In this document: positions 31,946 to 39,605 of the stretch, piece after piece
Layout: each line of letters begins with the position of its first letter
Numbering within the stretch: the first letter of the stretch is position 1
Source: Pseudomonas brassicacearum
GTDB taxonomy: Bacteria; Pseudomonadota; Gammaproteobacteria; Pseudomonadales; Pseudomonadaceae
Length of the DNA stretch: 64,000 nt
Assembly (NCBI RefSeq): GCF_009601685.2
Contig: NZ_CP045701.2
Location: 4,092,001 to 4,156,000 of the forward strand
Reading direction: 5' to 3'
Position numbers and translations under genes: made by a program
Notes under the pieces: generated by a model
The model's database searches: none
Seen by the model: only the letters and a program-made list of their open reading frames with translations
Told to the model about the DNA's origin: nothing

Positions 31946-32581
31946 TCATTGCGCCGGCCGACGCACCGCCCTCACCTTGCCACTGCCACCGCCGCCACAG
32001 AAAAACCGCTCGGCGCCGTCGGACTCCAGCCCCGACACGCCGATACCAGGCGGCATCGCCACGCTTTCCAGCACTTGCGCCGTTTGCGGATCGATACGCC
32101 GCAGGTCACTCTCGTCATTTTCCCAGGTGCCGTGCCAAAGCTCGCCATCGACCCAGGTCACGCCCGTGACAAAGCGGTTGGATTCGATGGTGCGCAGCAC
32201 CCTTCCGTCGACCGGATCGATCTGCAGGATCTTGCGTGCCTTGTACTGACCGACCCAGAGCGATCCTTCGGCCCACGCCAGACCGGAATCATCACCGCTG
32301 TTGGGGGCCGGAATGGTCGCCAATACCTGACCGGTGCGTGGATCGATCTTGCGGATGCTGTCGCCGGCGATCTGGAATAAATGCTCACCGTCGAACGCCG
32401 TGCCCGCATTTGCCGGGATATCGAGCGAATGCACGGGCTGGCCGCTGGAGGGATCGAGGGCATGCAACTTGTCGCCTGAAGCGAACCAGACGCGCTCGCC
32501 GTCATGGCTCACGCCGTGCACGCAATCGACGCCCGGGAAAGGACCGTATTCACGCAGGATCTGTGCCTCTGAACGTTTCAT
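31946..32581 (-). CDS. Beta-propeller protein of unknown function
   Basis: A 211-residue protein of short propeller blades of the PQQ/YncE/glutamine-cyclotransferase type: 'HDGERVWFASGDKLHALDPS', 'TAFDGEHLFQIAGDSIRKID', 'LAWAEGSLWVGQYKARKILQ' and 'VTWVDGELWHGTWENDESDL'. Each blade has the pattern of a hydrophobic pair, W, then 'xIDPxTGxVL'. At about five blades it is small for a closed propeller. No signal peptide, so it is cytoplasmic, which is unusual for this type. It follows the dual winged-helix regulator by 34 bases in the same direction. A ligand-sensing role is possible but unproven. Confidence 0.7.
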   Translation of the reverse strand: MKRSEAQILREYGPFPGVDCVHGVSHDGERVWFASGDKLHALDPSSGQPVHSLDIPANAGTAFDGEHLFQIAGDSIRKIDPRTGQVLATIPAPNSGDDSGLAWAEGSLWVGQYKARKILQIDPVDGRVLRTIESNRFVTGVTWVDGELWHGTWENDESDLRRIDPQTAQVLESVAMPPGIGVSGLESDGAERFFCGGGGSGKVRAVRRPAQ

Positions 32582-32615
32582 CTCACTCGCCTCATCAGTG
32601 GGGTGTGACTGCAGC

Positions 32616-33842
32616 CTAATCCTCGGATGGCAGCGCGGTGAGTAACAATACCGTCGCGAATCCGGGCATCGGGGGCGCCATCCAGCGACGGGCCCTGGCG
32701 CGTCCGAACGACTGCGCCTTGCCGGCGGCGGCCAGCGTTTCCAAGGCCCGCTGCACGCTACGCTGACTGATGTCCAGGGCCAGCGCCAGGGCTGAACTGG
32801 ACCAGGCTTCACCGTCGGCCAGCAATGCCAGCACCGCCCCATAAGGCTCCTCGACAACTCGCGCCAGCACCACGACCTCGTCGGCTTGTCGCGGCACCAG
32901 GGTAAAACCGCGCGGGGTTGCCCTCACGTCAGCCAACGGACGCAGCGTCGCCCGCAACCGTCCCATCTCGACCCGCAGCCGGGCGCGATGAGATTCATCC
33001 GTCAGCTTCAAGCCGAAGGCCTGGGCCATGAGCGCTTCCCTCGACACATCGCCAGGCCAGCCTTGCGCCAACCCACGCGCCAGGGCGAACAGCACCGGGC
33101 GCCGGGCAAGGCTGACCTGGATGCCAGCGCCGCTGATTCCATAGCGACACGCGTCCACCACCAGCGCCGACCCAGCCAACAGCACTTGCACCTCTTCGAG
33201 CACGAGCAAGCGCTCTTCGCCGCGGGCGATCAGGCGCGCGGCGGGTACGTGCAGTAGCCGCCAGGCGCTTTCAATTTCGGCGCTCAGCGCGCCGATGCCC
33301 GCTTGCCGTGCGGCGTGCCCGGCCCGTTCGAGGGCGGCGCGGGCGGTCTGCGTTTGCAGGCGCCGCATGGCGATTCCCGCCGCCACCAACTCGCAAGCCG
33401 CTCGTGATGCCAAGGGCAGGCAGGCAAGGTCCAGGTCAACGAGCCTGCGTTCGGCCTCGTCGAGTCGACCGATCAACAGCAGGCGGCGGATTTCGATCGT
33501 GTGGGCATGCGCGACGTTGGCCCGGTCACCGTGGGTTTCGAGCACCGCCCGCGCGGCGTCGAGGCGCTTCATCGGCCAAGCCAGGTCACGGGACGCCAGG
33601 GCGATTTCGCCTTCGGCGACCACACAGCGCGCCCGTGCCACGGCCTCCTTGGACCCGAAGGTCGCACCCGCCCGACGCATCAGGGCCCTGGCCCGAACCA
33701 GATCCCCCAACTGCGCCATGGCAATGCCGCGAAGCGCGACGGCGGGGGCATCGTTGCGCAGCGCGACGCGATTGAGCGCAGCGACAGGATCCCCCGCTGC
33801 CAGTGCTCGCGCCGCTGCGGTGATCAGAGGGTCAGTTGTCAT
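32616..33842 (-). CDS. TPR-like regulator with two winged-helix domains
   Basis: A 408-residue protein. Residues 1-220 are all-helical with TPR-like pairs ('AALNRVALRNDAPAVALRGI', 'GRLDEAERRLVDLDLACLPL', 'RAALERAGHAARQAGIGALS'). Residues about 243-316 resemble an OmpR/SARP-type winged helix ('SLARRPVLFALARGLAQGWP', 'SHRARLRVEMGRLRATLRPL'). A second winged helix lies at about 334-388 ('ALALDISQRSVQRALETLAA' with an Arg-rich wing). Two DNA-binding modules in one chain with a TPR-like sensor is an uncommon build. The gene starts 11 bases after the stop of the cysteine hydrolase gene and precedes the propeller gene; all three are probably one transcript. Confidence 0.7.
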   Translation of the reverse strand: MTTDPLITAAARALAAGDPVAALNRVALRNDAPAVALRGIAMAQLGDLVRARALMRRAGATFGSKEAVARARCVVAEGEIALASRDLAWPMKRLDAARAVLETHGDRANVAHAHTIEIRRLLLIGRLDEAERRLVDLDLACLPLASRAACELVAAGIAMRRLQTQTARAALERAGHAARQAGIGALSAEIESAWRLLHVPAARLIARGEERLLVLEEVQVLLAGSALVVDACRYGISGAGIQVSLARRPVLFALARGLAQGWPGDVSREALMAQAFGLKLTDESHRARLRVEMGRLRATLRPLADVRATPRGFTLVPRQADEVVVLARVVEEPYGAVLALLADGEAWSSSALALALDISQRSVQRALETLAAAGKAQSFGRARARRWMAPPMPGFATVLLLTALPSED

Positions 33843-33853
33843 GGGTTTTAGGG

Positions 33854-34387
33854 TCAGAGGTGGATGTCGGCAGCCGGCACCACATCGATCCGCGATACCG
33901 CACTGCTCAGCCGTCCCAATCGGTTGTTGTGGTTGGCGATGATCTGCTCGGCCGCCATGCTGCCGTTATCCACGGTGGAGTGGGCATCGGCCACCAAAAC
34001 CACGTCGTACCCCAGGGCATGGGCCTGGCGCACGGTGGCGTTGACGCAATAGTCGGTTTGCAGCCCGCAGATCACCAGGCGGTCGATGCCTCGGGCCTGC
34101 AACAACGGTTGCAGGTCGGTCTGGTAGAAGGCATCGGCGGTGGTCTTGCGCACCCGCAGGTCATTGGCAGCGGTCACCAGGTCGGCGGCCAGTTGCCAGG
34201 CGGCAGAACCATACGTCAGCGAGCCTTCCAACTCTTCGTGCTGGATCAGGATCACCGTCAAGCCGAGGGCCCGGATTTTGGCCGCCAGGTCGTTGATGGT
34301 CCGGATGACGCGCTGGCTGTCGAAGCACTCCTCTTCACCTGAGCACAGCGCGTTCTGGACATCGATGATCAGCAATGCGGTGTTCAT
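33854..34387 (-). CDS. Isochorismatase family cysteine hydrolase
   Basis: A 177-residue cysteine hydrolase (nicotinamidase/isochorismatase/ureidoacrylate fold). The catalytic triad is visible as D9 in 'ALLIIDVQNALCSG', Lys in 'LRVRKTTADAFYQTDL' and Cys in 'RLVICGLQTDYCVNATVRQA', with the cis-peptide region before it. Typical length. Substrate is not deducible. It is the first gene of a probable operon with a dual winged-helix regulator and a small propeller protein, suggesting a regulated small-molecule hydrolysis or degradation step. Confidence 0.9.
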   Translation of the reverse strand: MNTALLIIDVQNALCSGEEECFDSQRVIRTINDLAAKIRALGLTVILIQHEELEGSLTYGSAAWQLAADLVTAANDLRVRKTTADAFYQTDLQPLLQARGIDRLVICGLQTDYCVNATVRQAHALGYDVVLVADAHSTVDNGSMAAEQIIANHNNRLGRLSSAVSRIDVVPAADIHL

Positions 34388-34407
34388 GACCTTCCCTCTT
34401 CAAACCT

Positions 34408-34480
34408 GTAGGAGCTGTCGAGCGAAGCGAGACTGCGATCTTTGCCCGGCCCGAAAGATCGCAGCCTTTGGCAGCGCCTG
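34408..34480. repeat. Short family A inverted REP
   Basis: Left 'tgtaggagctgtcgagcgaa', right 'gcagcctttggcagcgcctg'. The central spacer is reduced to about 10 bases, making this the most compact copy in the window. Confidence 0.75.
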
Positions 34481-34487
34481 CAGGGGA

Positions 34488-36215
34488 TTAATAACCCAGC
34501 GACAACCCGGTGTTGCGACGGGGATCGTTGGCGCCGTAAAAGCGGTTCTTGCCCACCGGCTTGCCACCCAATGACGGCGCACCGACCAGGATCGCGGCAA
34601 TGTGGTTGGGGTCCTGCGGACCGGCAAACTTGTGCCCCCAGCTTTCCAGCAGTTTGCGGGTATCCGGGCTGGCCGCGAACGTCTCCAGGTTGGTTTGCTC
34701 CGGCATCCACTGCTGGTGGAAACGCGGCGCATCGACCGCTTCCTGGAGGTTCATGCCGTAGTCGATCACATTGAGGATAGTCAGCAACGTCGCGGTGATG
34801 ATCCGGCTGCCACCCGGGGTGCCCACCACCATGACCGTCTTGCCGTCCTTGGTGACAATGGTCGGGCTCATGGATGACAGCGGTGCCTTGCCCGGCGCGA
34901 TGGCATTGGCTTCGCCCTGCACCAGGCCATACATGTTGGGCACGCCGACCTTGGCGGTGAAGTCGTCCATTTCATCGTTGAGCATTACCCCGGTCTTGCT
35001 CGCCATCACACCAGCACCGAACCAGTCGTTCAGGGTGTAGGTGACCGAAACGGCATTGCCCCACTGATCGACGATGGAGTAATGGGTGGTGTTGCTGCCC
35101 TCATGGGGCGCCACGCCGGGCTTGATCTTCTGCGAGTCGCCGGCCTTTTGCGGTTCGATCGCGGCCCGCAGTTTGGCGGCGTAGTTCTTATCCAGCAGAT
35201 GGTCGATGGGGTTCTTCACGAAGTCCGGGTCGCCCAGGTAGCTGTTGCGGTCCACGTAGGCGTGGCGCATGGCTTCGATCTGATAGTGCATGCCCTGGGC
35301 CGAATGGAACCCCAGGTCCTTCATCGGATAACCGTCGAGGATGTTCATGATCTGGCACAGCACCACCCCGCCGGAACTGGGCGGCGGCGCCGAGATGATG
35401 TGGTAGCCGCGGTAGTCGCACTCCACCGGGGCCAGCTCGCGGGTCTTGTACTTGTCCAGGTCGGCCTGGGTGATGAGGCCTTTGTTGGCCTGGCTGGAGG
35501 TGACCAGCGCATCGGCGACCCAGCCCTTGTAGAAGCCGTCGGCGCCCTTGGCGGAGATTTCCCGCAGGGTCTTGGCGAGGTCTTTTTGCACCAGCTTCTG
35601 GCCGACCTGCATGGGCTCGCCGTTGTGCAGGAAGATCGCCCCGGAGTCACGCATGTCCTTCTTGAACACATCGGTGGCGGTTTCCAGCAGATCGACATCG
35701 CCCTGCTCCAGGGCAAAGCCTTCCTCGGCGAACTTGATGGCCGGGGCGATCAATTCCGCCCGCGGTTTACTGCCGTACTTCTTCAACGCCAACTCCATGC
35801 CGGAGACGGTGCCGGGCACGCCCACGGCCAGGTGTCCACGGGTGCTGAGGTCGGGGACGACGTTGCCGTCCTTGTCCAGGTACATGTTGGCGGTGGCGCC
35901 CAGGGGGGCTTTTTCGCGGAAATCCAGGAACGTCTTGCGGCCATCGGCCAACTGGAGGGTCATGAACCCACCCCCGCCCAGGTTACCCGCCGCCGGGTAC
36001 ACCACCGCCAGGGCATACCCCACCGCCACCGCCGCATCCACGGCATTGCCGCCGTTCTTGAGCACATCGACGCCCACGTGGGTCGCCAGGTGCTGAGCGG
36101 TGACCACCATACCGTTCTCGGCGGCCACCGGTGCCTGGGAAGCGGCGTACGTCGATAAACAACCGAGGGTCAATGACGTAGCGATGAGGGTCCGGGCTAA
36201 GGATTCGAACTTCAT
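34488..36215 (-). CDS. ggt: Gamma-glutamyltransferase
   Basis: A 575-residue periplasmic gamma-glutamyltransferase (EC 2.3.2.2), which hydrolyses or transfers the gamma-glutamyl group of glutathione and related compounds. Signal peptide MKFESLARTLIATSLTLG...TYAA. The proenzyme self-cleaves before the catalytic Thr, here T376 in 'HEGSNTTHYSIVDQWGN'. R100 in 'FLDFREKAP' matches the substrate-binding Arg, and 'GLVQGEANAIAPGKAPLSSM' and 'VGTPGGSRIITATLLTILNV' are conserved small-subunit blocks. Full length, no damage seen. Single gene, divergent from a GNAT gene. Confidence 0.95.
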   Translation of the reverse strand: MKFESLARTLIATSLTLGCLSTYAASQAPVAAENGMVVTAQHLATHVGVDVLKNGGNAVDAAVAVGYALAVVYPAAGNLGGGGFMTLQLADGRKTFLDFREKAPLGATANMYLDKDGNVVPDLSTRGHLAVGVPGTVSGMELALKKYGSKPRAELIAPAIKFAEEGFALEQGDVDLLETATDVFKKDMRDSGAIFLHNGEPMQVGQKLVQKDLAKTLREISAKGADGFYKGWVADALVTSSQANKGLITQADLDKYKTRELAPVECDYRGYHIISAPPPSSGGVVLCQIMNILDGYPMKDLGFHSAQGMHYQIEAMRHAYVDRNSYLGDPDFVKNPIDHLLDKNYAAKLRAAIEPQKAGDSQKIKPGVAPHEGSNTTHYSIVDQWGNAVSVTYTLNDWFGAGVMASKTGVMLNDEMDDFTAKVGVPNMYGLVQGEANAIAPGKAPLSSMSPTIVTKDGKTVMVVGTPGGSRIITATLLTILNVIDYGMNLQEAVDAPRFHQQWMPEQTNLETFAASPDTRKLLESWGHKFAGPQDPNHIAAILVGAPSLGGKPVGKNRFYGANDPRRNTGLSLGY

Positions 36216-36376
36216 GAGTCGGTCTCTTCTTGTTTTAAGGATAGGGAGCGCATCAGGACATTTCAGTATGGCTTGGTTTGCGTAATGCGCCTGTATCCCT
36301 CACCCACCGGGTGACGCCACGGCAGCCTTTGAGATAGGCTCCTGCGGTTCATCTTGACTGAATAAGGACATCGCCG

Positions 36377-36808
36377 ATGACGCTACGAATCGAACGCACC
36401 GACACGCCCACCGACCAGGAACGCCAGGCCATCCTCGCCCCGCTACGCGCCTATAACACGGCCCAGACCGGTGGAAGTGCACCTGAACTGGTGGCCTGGC
36501 TGGTGCGGGACGAACAGGACGAAATTGTCGGGGGGCTCTACGGCCGGGTGTTTTTCCGCTGGCTGTATATCGAGCTGCTGGTGGTGCCGGAACAGGCCAG
36601 GGGCCAGGGCACCGGCTCGACCCTGATGCAGATGGCCGAAGAACTGGCCCGGGAGAAAAACTGCGTGGGCATCTGGCTGGAAACCTTCGACTTCCAGGCG
36701 CCGGAGTTCTACCGCAAACACGGCTTCACGCAAATCGGCCAGATGGACGACTACCCGCCAGGCCACCAGCACTTCTTCCTCCAGAAGCGCCTGATTCAGA
36801 CCCATTGA
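36377..36808 (+). CDS. GNAT family N-acetyltransferase
   Basis: A 143-residue acetyltransferase of the GNAT fold. The acetyl-CoA loop is 'VVPEQARGQGTGSTLMQMAE' (Q/RxxGxG/A), followed by 'NCVGIWLETFDFQAPEFYRK' and 'HGFTQIGQMDDYPPGHQHFF', where the conserved Tyr of 'FYRKHGF' is present. The closest recognisable type is the small cytoplasmic group that acetylates low-molecular-weight amines; substrate unknown. A TCACCC/GGGTGA dyad lies at 36300-36314 in the divergent gap to ggt. Confidence 0.87.
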   Translation: MTLRIERTDTPTDQERQAILAPLRAYNTAQTGGSAPELVAWLVRDEQDEIVGGLYGRVFFRWLYIELLVVPEQARGQGTGSTLMQMAEELAREKNCVGIWLETFDFQAPEFYRKHGFTQIGQMDDYPPGHQHFFLQKRLIQTH

Positions 36809-36818
36809 AATACTGATC

Positions 36819-36849
36819 CTGCGGGAGCGGGCTTGCTCGCTCCCACACT
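36819..36849. repeat. Collapsed family B REP
   Basis: 'gcgggagcgggcttgctcgc' is immediately followed by 'tcccaca', as if the left half of one REP and the right end of its inverted partner were joined by loss of the spacer. Confidence 0.6.
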
Positions 36850-36874
36850 CGATCCGGTTTTCAGTTCGAGTTGC

Positions 36875-37225
36875 TTAAAGACACGTCGCCAACGCCGCCA
36901 ACCGGCGCTTGGCCACGAAGTCGTCATGCTTGGCGTAATAGTTCAACGTCGTACCCGTAGCACCGGTTTGCACATCGACAAACGATTCGGCAGAGCGGGT
37001 GTAGACCGTCAAGCCGCCTTGCTTGCCCGGTTGCAGGTAGGCCGCGGCATCGACACCGAACACCGCTTCGTCCTGCCAGGAGAACTGCACGCACTGGGCC
37101 ACGACCTGCTCGGGTTTGTCCGAGGTCAGAATCTTGTAAGGGGCCTGGGTCCGGGCCTCTTTCATCGCCGAACCCGCGCAGCCGGCCAGCAAGGTTGCGG
37201 CCAGGGCCACGGTCAACATTCGCAT
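36875..37225 (-). CDS. Hypothetical lipoprotein
   Basis: A 116-residue predicted lipoprotein: signal MRMLTVALAATLLAG with acylated C16 (LLAGC). The mature part includes 'KPEQVVAQCVQFSWQDEAVF' and 'AAYLQPGKQGGLTVYTRSAE', ending 'RLAALATCL' with a Cys near the terminus that may pair with the internal Cys. Family not recognised. ATG 37225 is preferred over GTG 37234 for the usual positively charged start; ribosome-binding site is weak. Divergent from the small HTH gene. Confidence 0.75.
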   Translation of the reverse strand: MRMLTVALAATLLAGCAGSAMKEARTQAPYKILTSDKPEQVVAQCVQFSWQDEAVFGVDAAAYLQPGKQGGLTVYTRSAESFVDVQTGATGTTLNYYAKHDDFVAKRRLAALATCL

Positions 37226-37366
37226 TGCGTTCACTCATCAAGAAAAAAACGGACTGTAGCACTGCGACCCGGGCCTTCGTGCTGCTTTACTGAAATTTAC
37301 ACGGGACATCGGCCTGCGATTCGCGCACCCTGTCGCGCCATTGCCACCAGCCACGCGGAACACCCC

Positions 37367-37627
37367 ATGACCCCCAACGCTGAATTCTACAAACCCACCG
37401 CCGAATACGCCGACAAACTGATCAGCCAGATCGGCCAGACACCGTCCTGGATCGCCAAGCGCATCGGCGTCACCGACAAGCGGATTCGCTACATCCTCGA
37501 CGGCGAACGCACCGTCAAGGGCGAAACCACGCCAATCCAGATGACCTACACCGAACAGTTCGCCCTCGAATGCCTGGCGGCTGCGGCCAAGGCCAGCAAG
37601 AAACAATCTGCATCCCCCAAGGAGTGA
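37367..37627 (+). CDS. Small helix-turn-helix protein
   Basis: An 86-residue protein. The central segment 'SQIGQTPSWIAKRIGVTDKR' followed by 'IRYILDGERTVKG' looks like an XRE/Cro-type helix-turn-helix with its recognition helix; the last 30 residues form an alanine- and lysine-rich helix. It could be a small regulator. The next gene starts two bases after its stop. No ligand or target is visible; there is no adjacent toxin-like gene other than the DUF6388-like partner. Confidence 0.6.
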   Translation: MTPNAEFYKPTAEYADKLISQIGQTPSWIAKRIGVTDKRIRYILDGERTVKGETTPIQMTYTEQFALECLAAAAKASKKQSASPKE

Positions 37628-37629
37628 CC

Positions 37630-37965
37630 ATGGCGGCAACCGAACAGCAACACGAACGAGCCCTGGAAAAATTCCTCGACGAGCGCCCCGAGCTGCGCGT
37701 CGAGTTGGACCACCTCAACCCGCTGCTGGCCCAGGCCAAGGGCGAGACCGCCGCGCAGTATCGCGCCGAGCGGTTGCATGAAGCCTTCGAAGCCGAGGCC
37801 GAGCGCCTGGGCCTGTTTGCCTGGGAACTGACCCTGCAACTGACCGCCGCCTCGCCCCAGGACTACCAGGCCCAACGCCTGGAGGTGCACAGGGAAGTGG
37901 CGGAGATGGCGGGGATGGAATGGGCAGAGTATTGCCAGTTGCATGGCCTCAAGCCCCAGGACTAA
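37630..37965 (+). CDS. DUF6388-like hypothetical protein
   Basis: A 111-residue, highly charged and helical protein with 'HERALEKFLDERPELRVELD', 'AERLHEAFEAEAERLGLFAW' and 'VHREVAEMAGMEWAEYCQLH'. I recall this pattern as DUF6388, a family restricted largely to Pseudomonas, but cannot confirm. A strong AAGGAG lies 7 bases upstream, and the start is two bases after the HTH gene stop, so the two form an operon. No motif for catalysis. Could be a partner of the HTH protein. Confidence 0.6.
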   Translation: MAATEQQHERALEKFLDERPELRVELDHLNPLLAQAKGETAAQYRAERLHEAFEAEAERLGLFAWELTLQLTAASPQDYQAQRLEVHREVAEMAGMEWAEYCQLHGLKPQD

Positions 37966-37969
37966 CCCG

Positions 37970-38100
37970 TGGCCAGCAATTGCTCCCGCCGGGCCTGTAG
38001 GAGCTGCCGAGTGAAGCGAGGCTGCGATCTTTCCCCCGGCAGTTGAATCTCAAGCGAAGATCAAAAGATCGCAGCCTCGCTTCGCTCGACAGCTCTACAA
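37970..38100. repeat. Family A inverted REP with one outer arm remnant
   Basis: Outer 'gtggccagcaattgctcccg', inner left 'tgtaggagctgccgagtgaa', inner right 'tcgcttcgctcgacagctct'. Nothing else is recognised up to the tusD start at 38226. Confidence 0.8.
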
Positions 38101-38225
38101 TGCAATCGAGCAGGAGCAATCTTTCAACGCCCCTGATCCAAACAGGCTTTCTGCGCCTTTGCTGGCAATCGCCCCACCGCCCATAAAGCTTTATCATGGC
38201 CGCAGTTTTGCTGATCGGGTCTGTC

Positions 38226-38618
38226 ATGAAGTTCGCCATCGCGCTGTTTTCCGCCGCCCATGCGCCCTCCTCGCGCCGTGCCTTGCTGTTTGCCCAGGCT
38301 GCGCTGGCGGGTGGGCATGAGATCGTGCGGCTGTTTTTCTATCAGGACGGCGTCTATAACGCCTGTGCCAGTGTCGTCACGCCCCAGGACGAACAGGACC
38401 TGCCCCAGCAGTGGCGAACCTTTGTCAGAGATAACCAGCTCGACGGCGTGGTCTGCATCGCGGCGGCGTTGCGCCGTGGGGTGTTGAACGAGGAAGAAGC
38501 CCAGCGCTACCAGCGTTCGGCGGCCAGTGTCGAGGCGCCCTGGGCCTTGTCCGGGCTGGGCCAGTTGCACGATGCCATCCAGGACGCCGACCGTTTGATC
38601 TGCTTTGGAGGCGCGTGA
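38226..38618 (+). CDS. tusD: Sulfurtransferase complex subunit TusD
   Basis: A 130-residue DsrE-family protein, the sulfur-accepting subunit of the TusBCD hexamer that relays persulfide sulfur from TusA to TusE for 2-thiouridine in tRNA. The active cysteine lies in 'DGVVCIAAALRRGVLNEEEA', matching TusD Cys78 of E. coli. Start ATG 38226 begins the first strand 'MKFAIALFSAAHAPSSRRAL'. Its TGA overlaps the ATG of tusC (TGATG). First gene of the five-gene set tusD-tusC-tusB-tusE-ybiB; mnmA, the enzyme using this sulfur, lies at 61 kb. Confidence 0.93.
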   Translation: MKFAIALFSAAHAPSSRRALLFAQAALAGGHEIVRLFFYQDGVYNACASVVTPQDEQDLPQQWRTFVRDNQLDGVVCIAAALRRGVLNEEEAQRYQRSAASVEAPWALSGLGQLHDAIQDADRLICFGGA

Positions 38619-38980
38619 TGGCCAAGTCTTTATTGCTCATCAGCCGCCAGGCCCCATGGTCCGGCCCCGGCGCCCGTGAAGCGCTGGACATCGCCCTGGC
38701 CGGCGGTGCGTTCGACCTGCCCATCGGCCTGCTGTTTCTCGACGATGGGGTGTTCCAGCTCAAGGCCGGCCAAAACGCCAAGGCGGTCCAGCAAAAGGAC
38801 CTGAGCGCCAACCTGCAGGCGTTGCCGATGTTCGGCGTCGAGGACCTGTTTTTCTGCGCCAACAGCGCCGCCGAACGGGGTATCGCCACCGATACCCTGG
38901 CGCTGGGCGACGTGAAAGCACTGACCGCGCCGCAAATCGCCGCGCTCATTGATCGTTACGACCAGGTGATCACCCTCTGA
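38618..38980 (+). CDS. tusC: Sulfurtransferase complex subunit TusC
   Basis: A 120-residue DsrF-type subunit of the TusBCD complex. 'KSLLLISRQAPWSGPGAREA', 'GLLFLDDGVFQLKAGQNAKA' and 'ALPMFGVEDLFFCANSAAER' are typical. It forms the core of the hexamer with TusB and TusD. The ATG overlaps the tusD stop, and its own TGA overlaps the tusB ATG, so translation is coupled and stoichiometry is likely kept equal. A GTG one codon earlier is a less likely start. Confidence 0.92.
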   Translation: MAKSLLLISRQAPWSGPGAREALDIALAGGAFDLPIGLLFLDDGVFQLKAGQNAKAVQQKDLSANLQALPMFGVEDLFFCANSAAERGIATDTLALGDVKALTAPQIAALIDRYDQVITL

Positions 38981-39273
38981 TGTCGACTTTGCATGTGTTG
39001 TCTCATTCGCCCTTCGGCGATAACCGCCTCGCCAGTTGCCTGCGGGTACTGGGCAATCAGGATGCGCTGCTGCTGTGCGGCGACGCGACGTACGCGTTGC
39101 AACCGGGCAGCCCGCCGTTTGACCTGCTGCAGGCCGCCGGCGTGAACCTGTTCGTGCTCGCCGAAGACCTCCAGGCCCGCGCCCTGGACACGCCAGACTG
39201 GGCCGAAGCCATCAACTACTCAGGTTTCGTCGAGCTGTCGATCGAGCACGACAAGGTCAACACCTGGCTATGA
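38980..39273 (+). CDS. tusB: Sulfurtransferase complex subunit TusB
   Basis: A 97-residue DsrH-family subunit: 'STLHVLSHSPFGDNRLASCL' at the start and 'ALLLCGDATYALQPGSPPFD' in the centre, ending 'YSGFVELSIEHDKVNTWL', a typical TusB C-terminus. Completes TusBCD. Its TGA overlaps the tusE ATG by four bases (39270-39273). Confidence 0.92.
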   Translation: MSTLHVLSHSPFGDNRLASCLRVLGNQDALLLCGDATYALQPGSPPFDLLQAAGVNLFVLAEDLQARALDTPDWAEAINYSGFVELSIEHDKVNTWL

Positions 39274-39605
39274 AGACGCTGAACGTGGGCGACCGCGCCA
39301 TCGCGCTGGACAAGGACGGTTACCTGGCCGACCTTGACGACTGGTCGGCGGAGGTCGCCACGGCCCTGGCAACCGCCGAAGACATCGAGTTGGGCCCCGA
39401 GCACTGGGAGATCCTCGAACTGCTGCGCGGCTTCTACAACGAATTCCAGCTCTCCCCCGCGACCCGGCCGTTGATCAAGTACACGGCACTGAAACTGGGC
39501 GCGGACAAAGGCAACAGCCTGCACCTGAACCGATTGTTCAAAGGCACTCCCGCCAAACTCGCCGCCAAGCTGGCGGGCCTGCCCAAACCGACGAATTGCT
39601 TATGA
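39270..39605 (+). CDS. tusE: TusE/DsrC/DsvC family sulfur relay protein
   Basis: A 111-residue TusE protein. TusE takes persulfide from TusD and passes it to MnmA. The defining penultimate-position cysteine is present (PTNCL, C110) at the end of a flexible arm; 'LDKDGYLADLDDWSAEVATA', 'HWEILELLRGFYNEFQLSPA' and 'KLGADKGNSLHLNRLFKGTP' are family blocks. The second cysteine that marks sulfite-reductase DsrC is absent, which fits a tRNA-thiolation role. Overlaps tusB upstream and the ybiB-like gene downstream by four bases each. Confidence 0.94.
   Translation: MKTLNVGDRAIALDKDGYLADLDDWSAEVATALATAEDIELGPEHWEILELLRGFYNEFQLSPATRPLIKYTALKLGADKGNSLHLNRLFKGTPAKLAAKLAGLPKPTNCL

Noticed and set aside
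36300..36314. TCACCC-acc-GGGTGA dyad between ggt and the GNAT gene
   Set aside because: The 6-bp arms with a 3-base loop could be chance in GC-rich DNA; no further support as operator or terminator.
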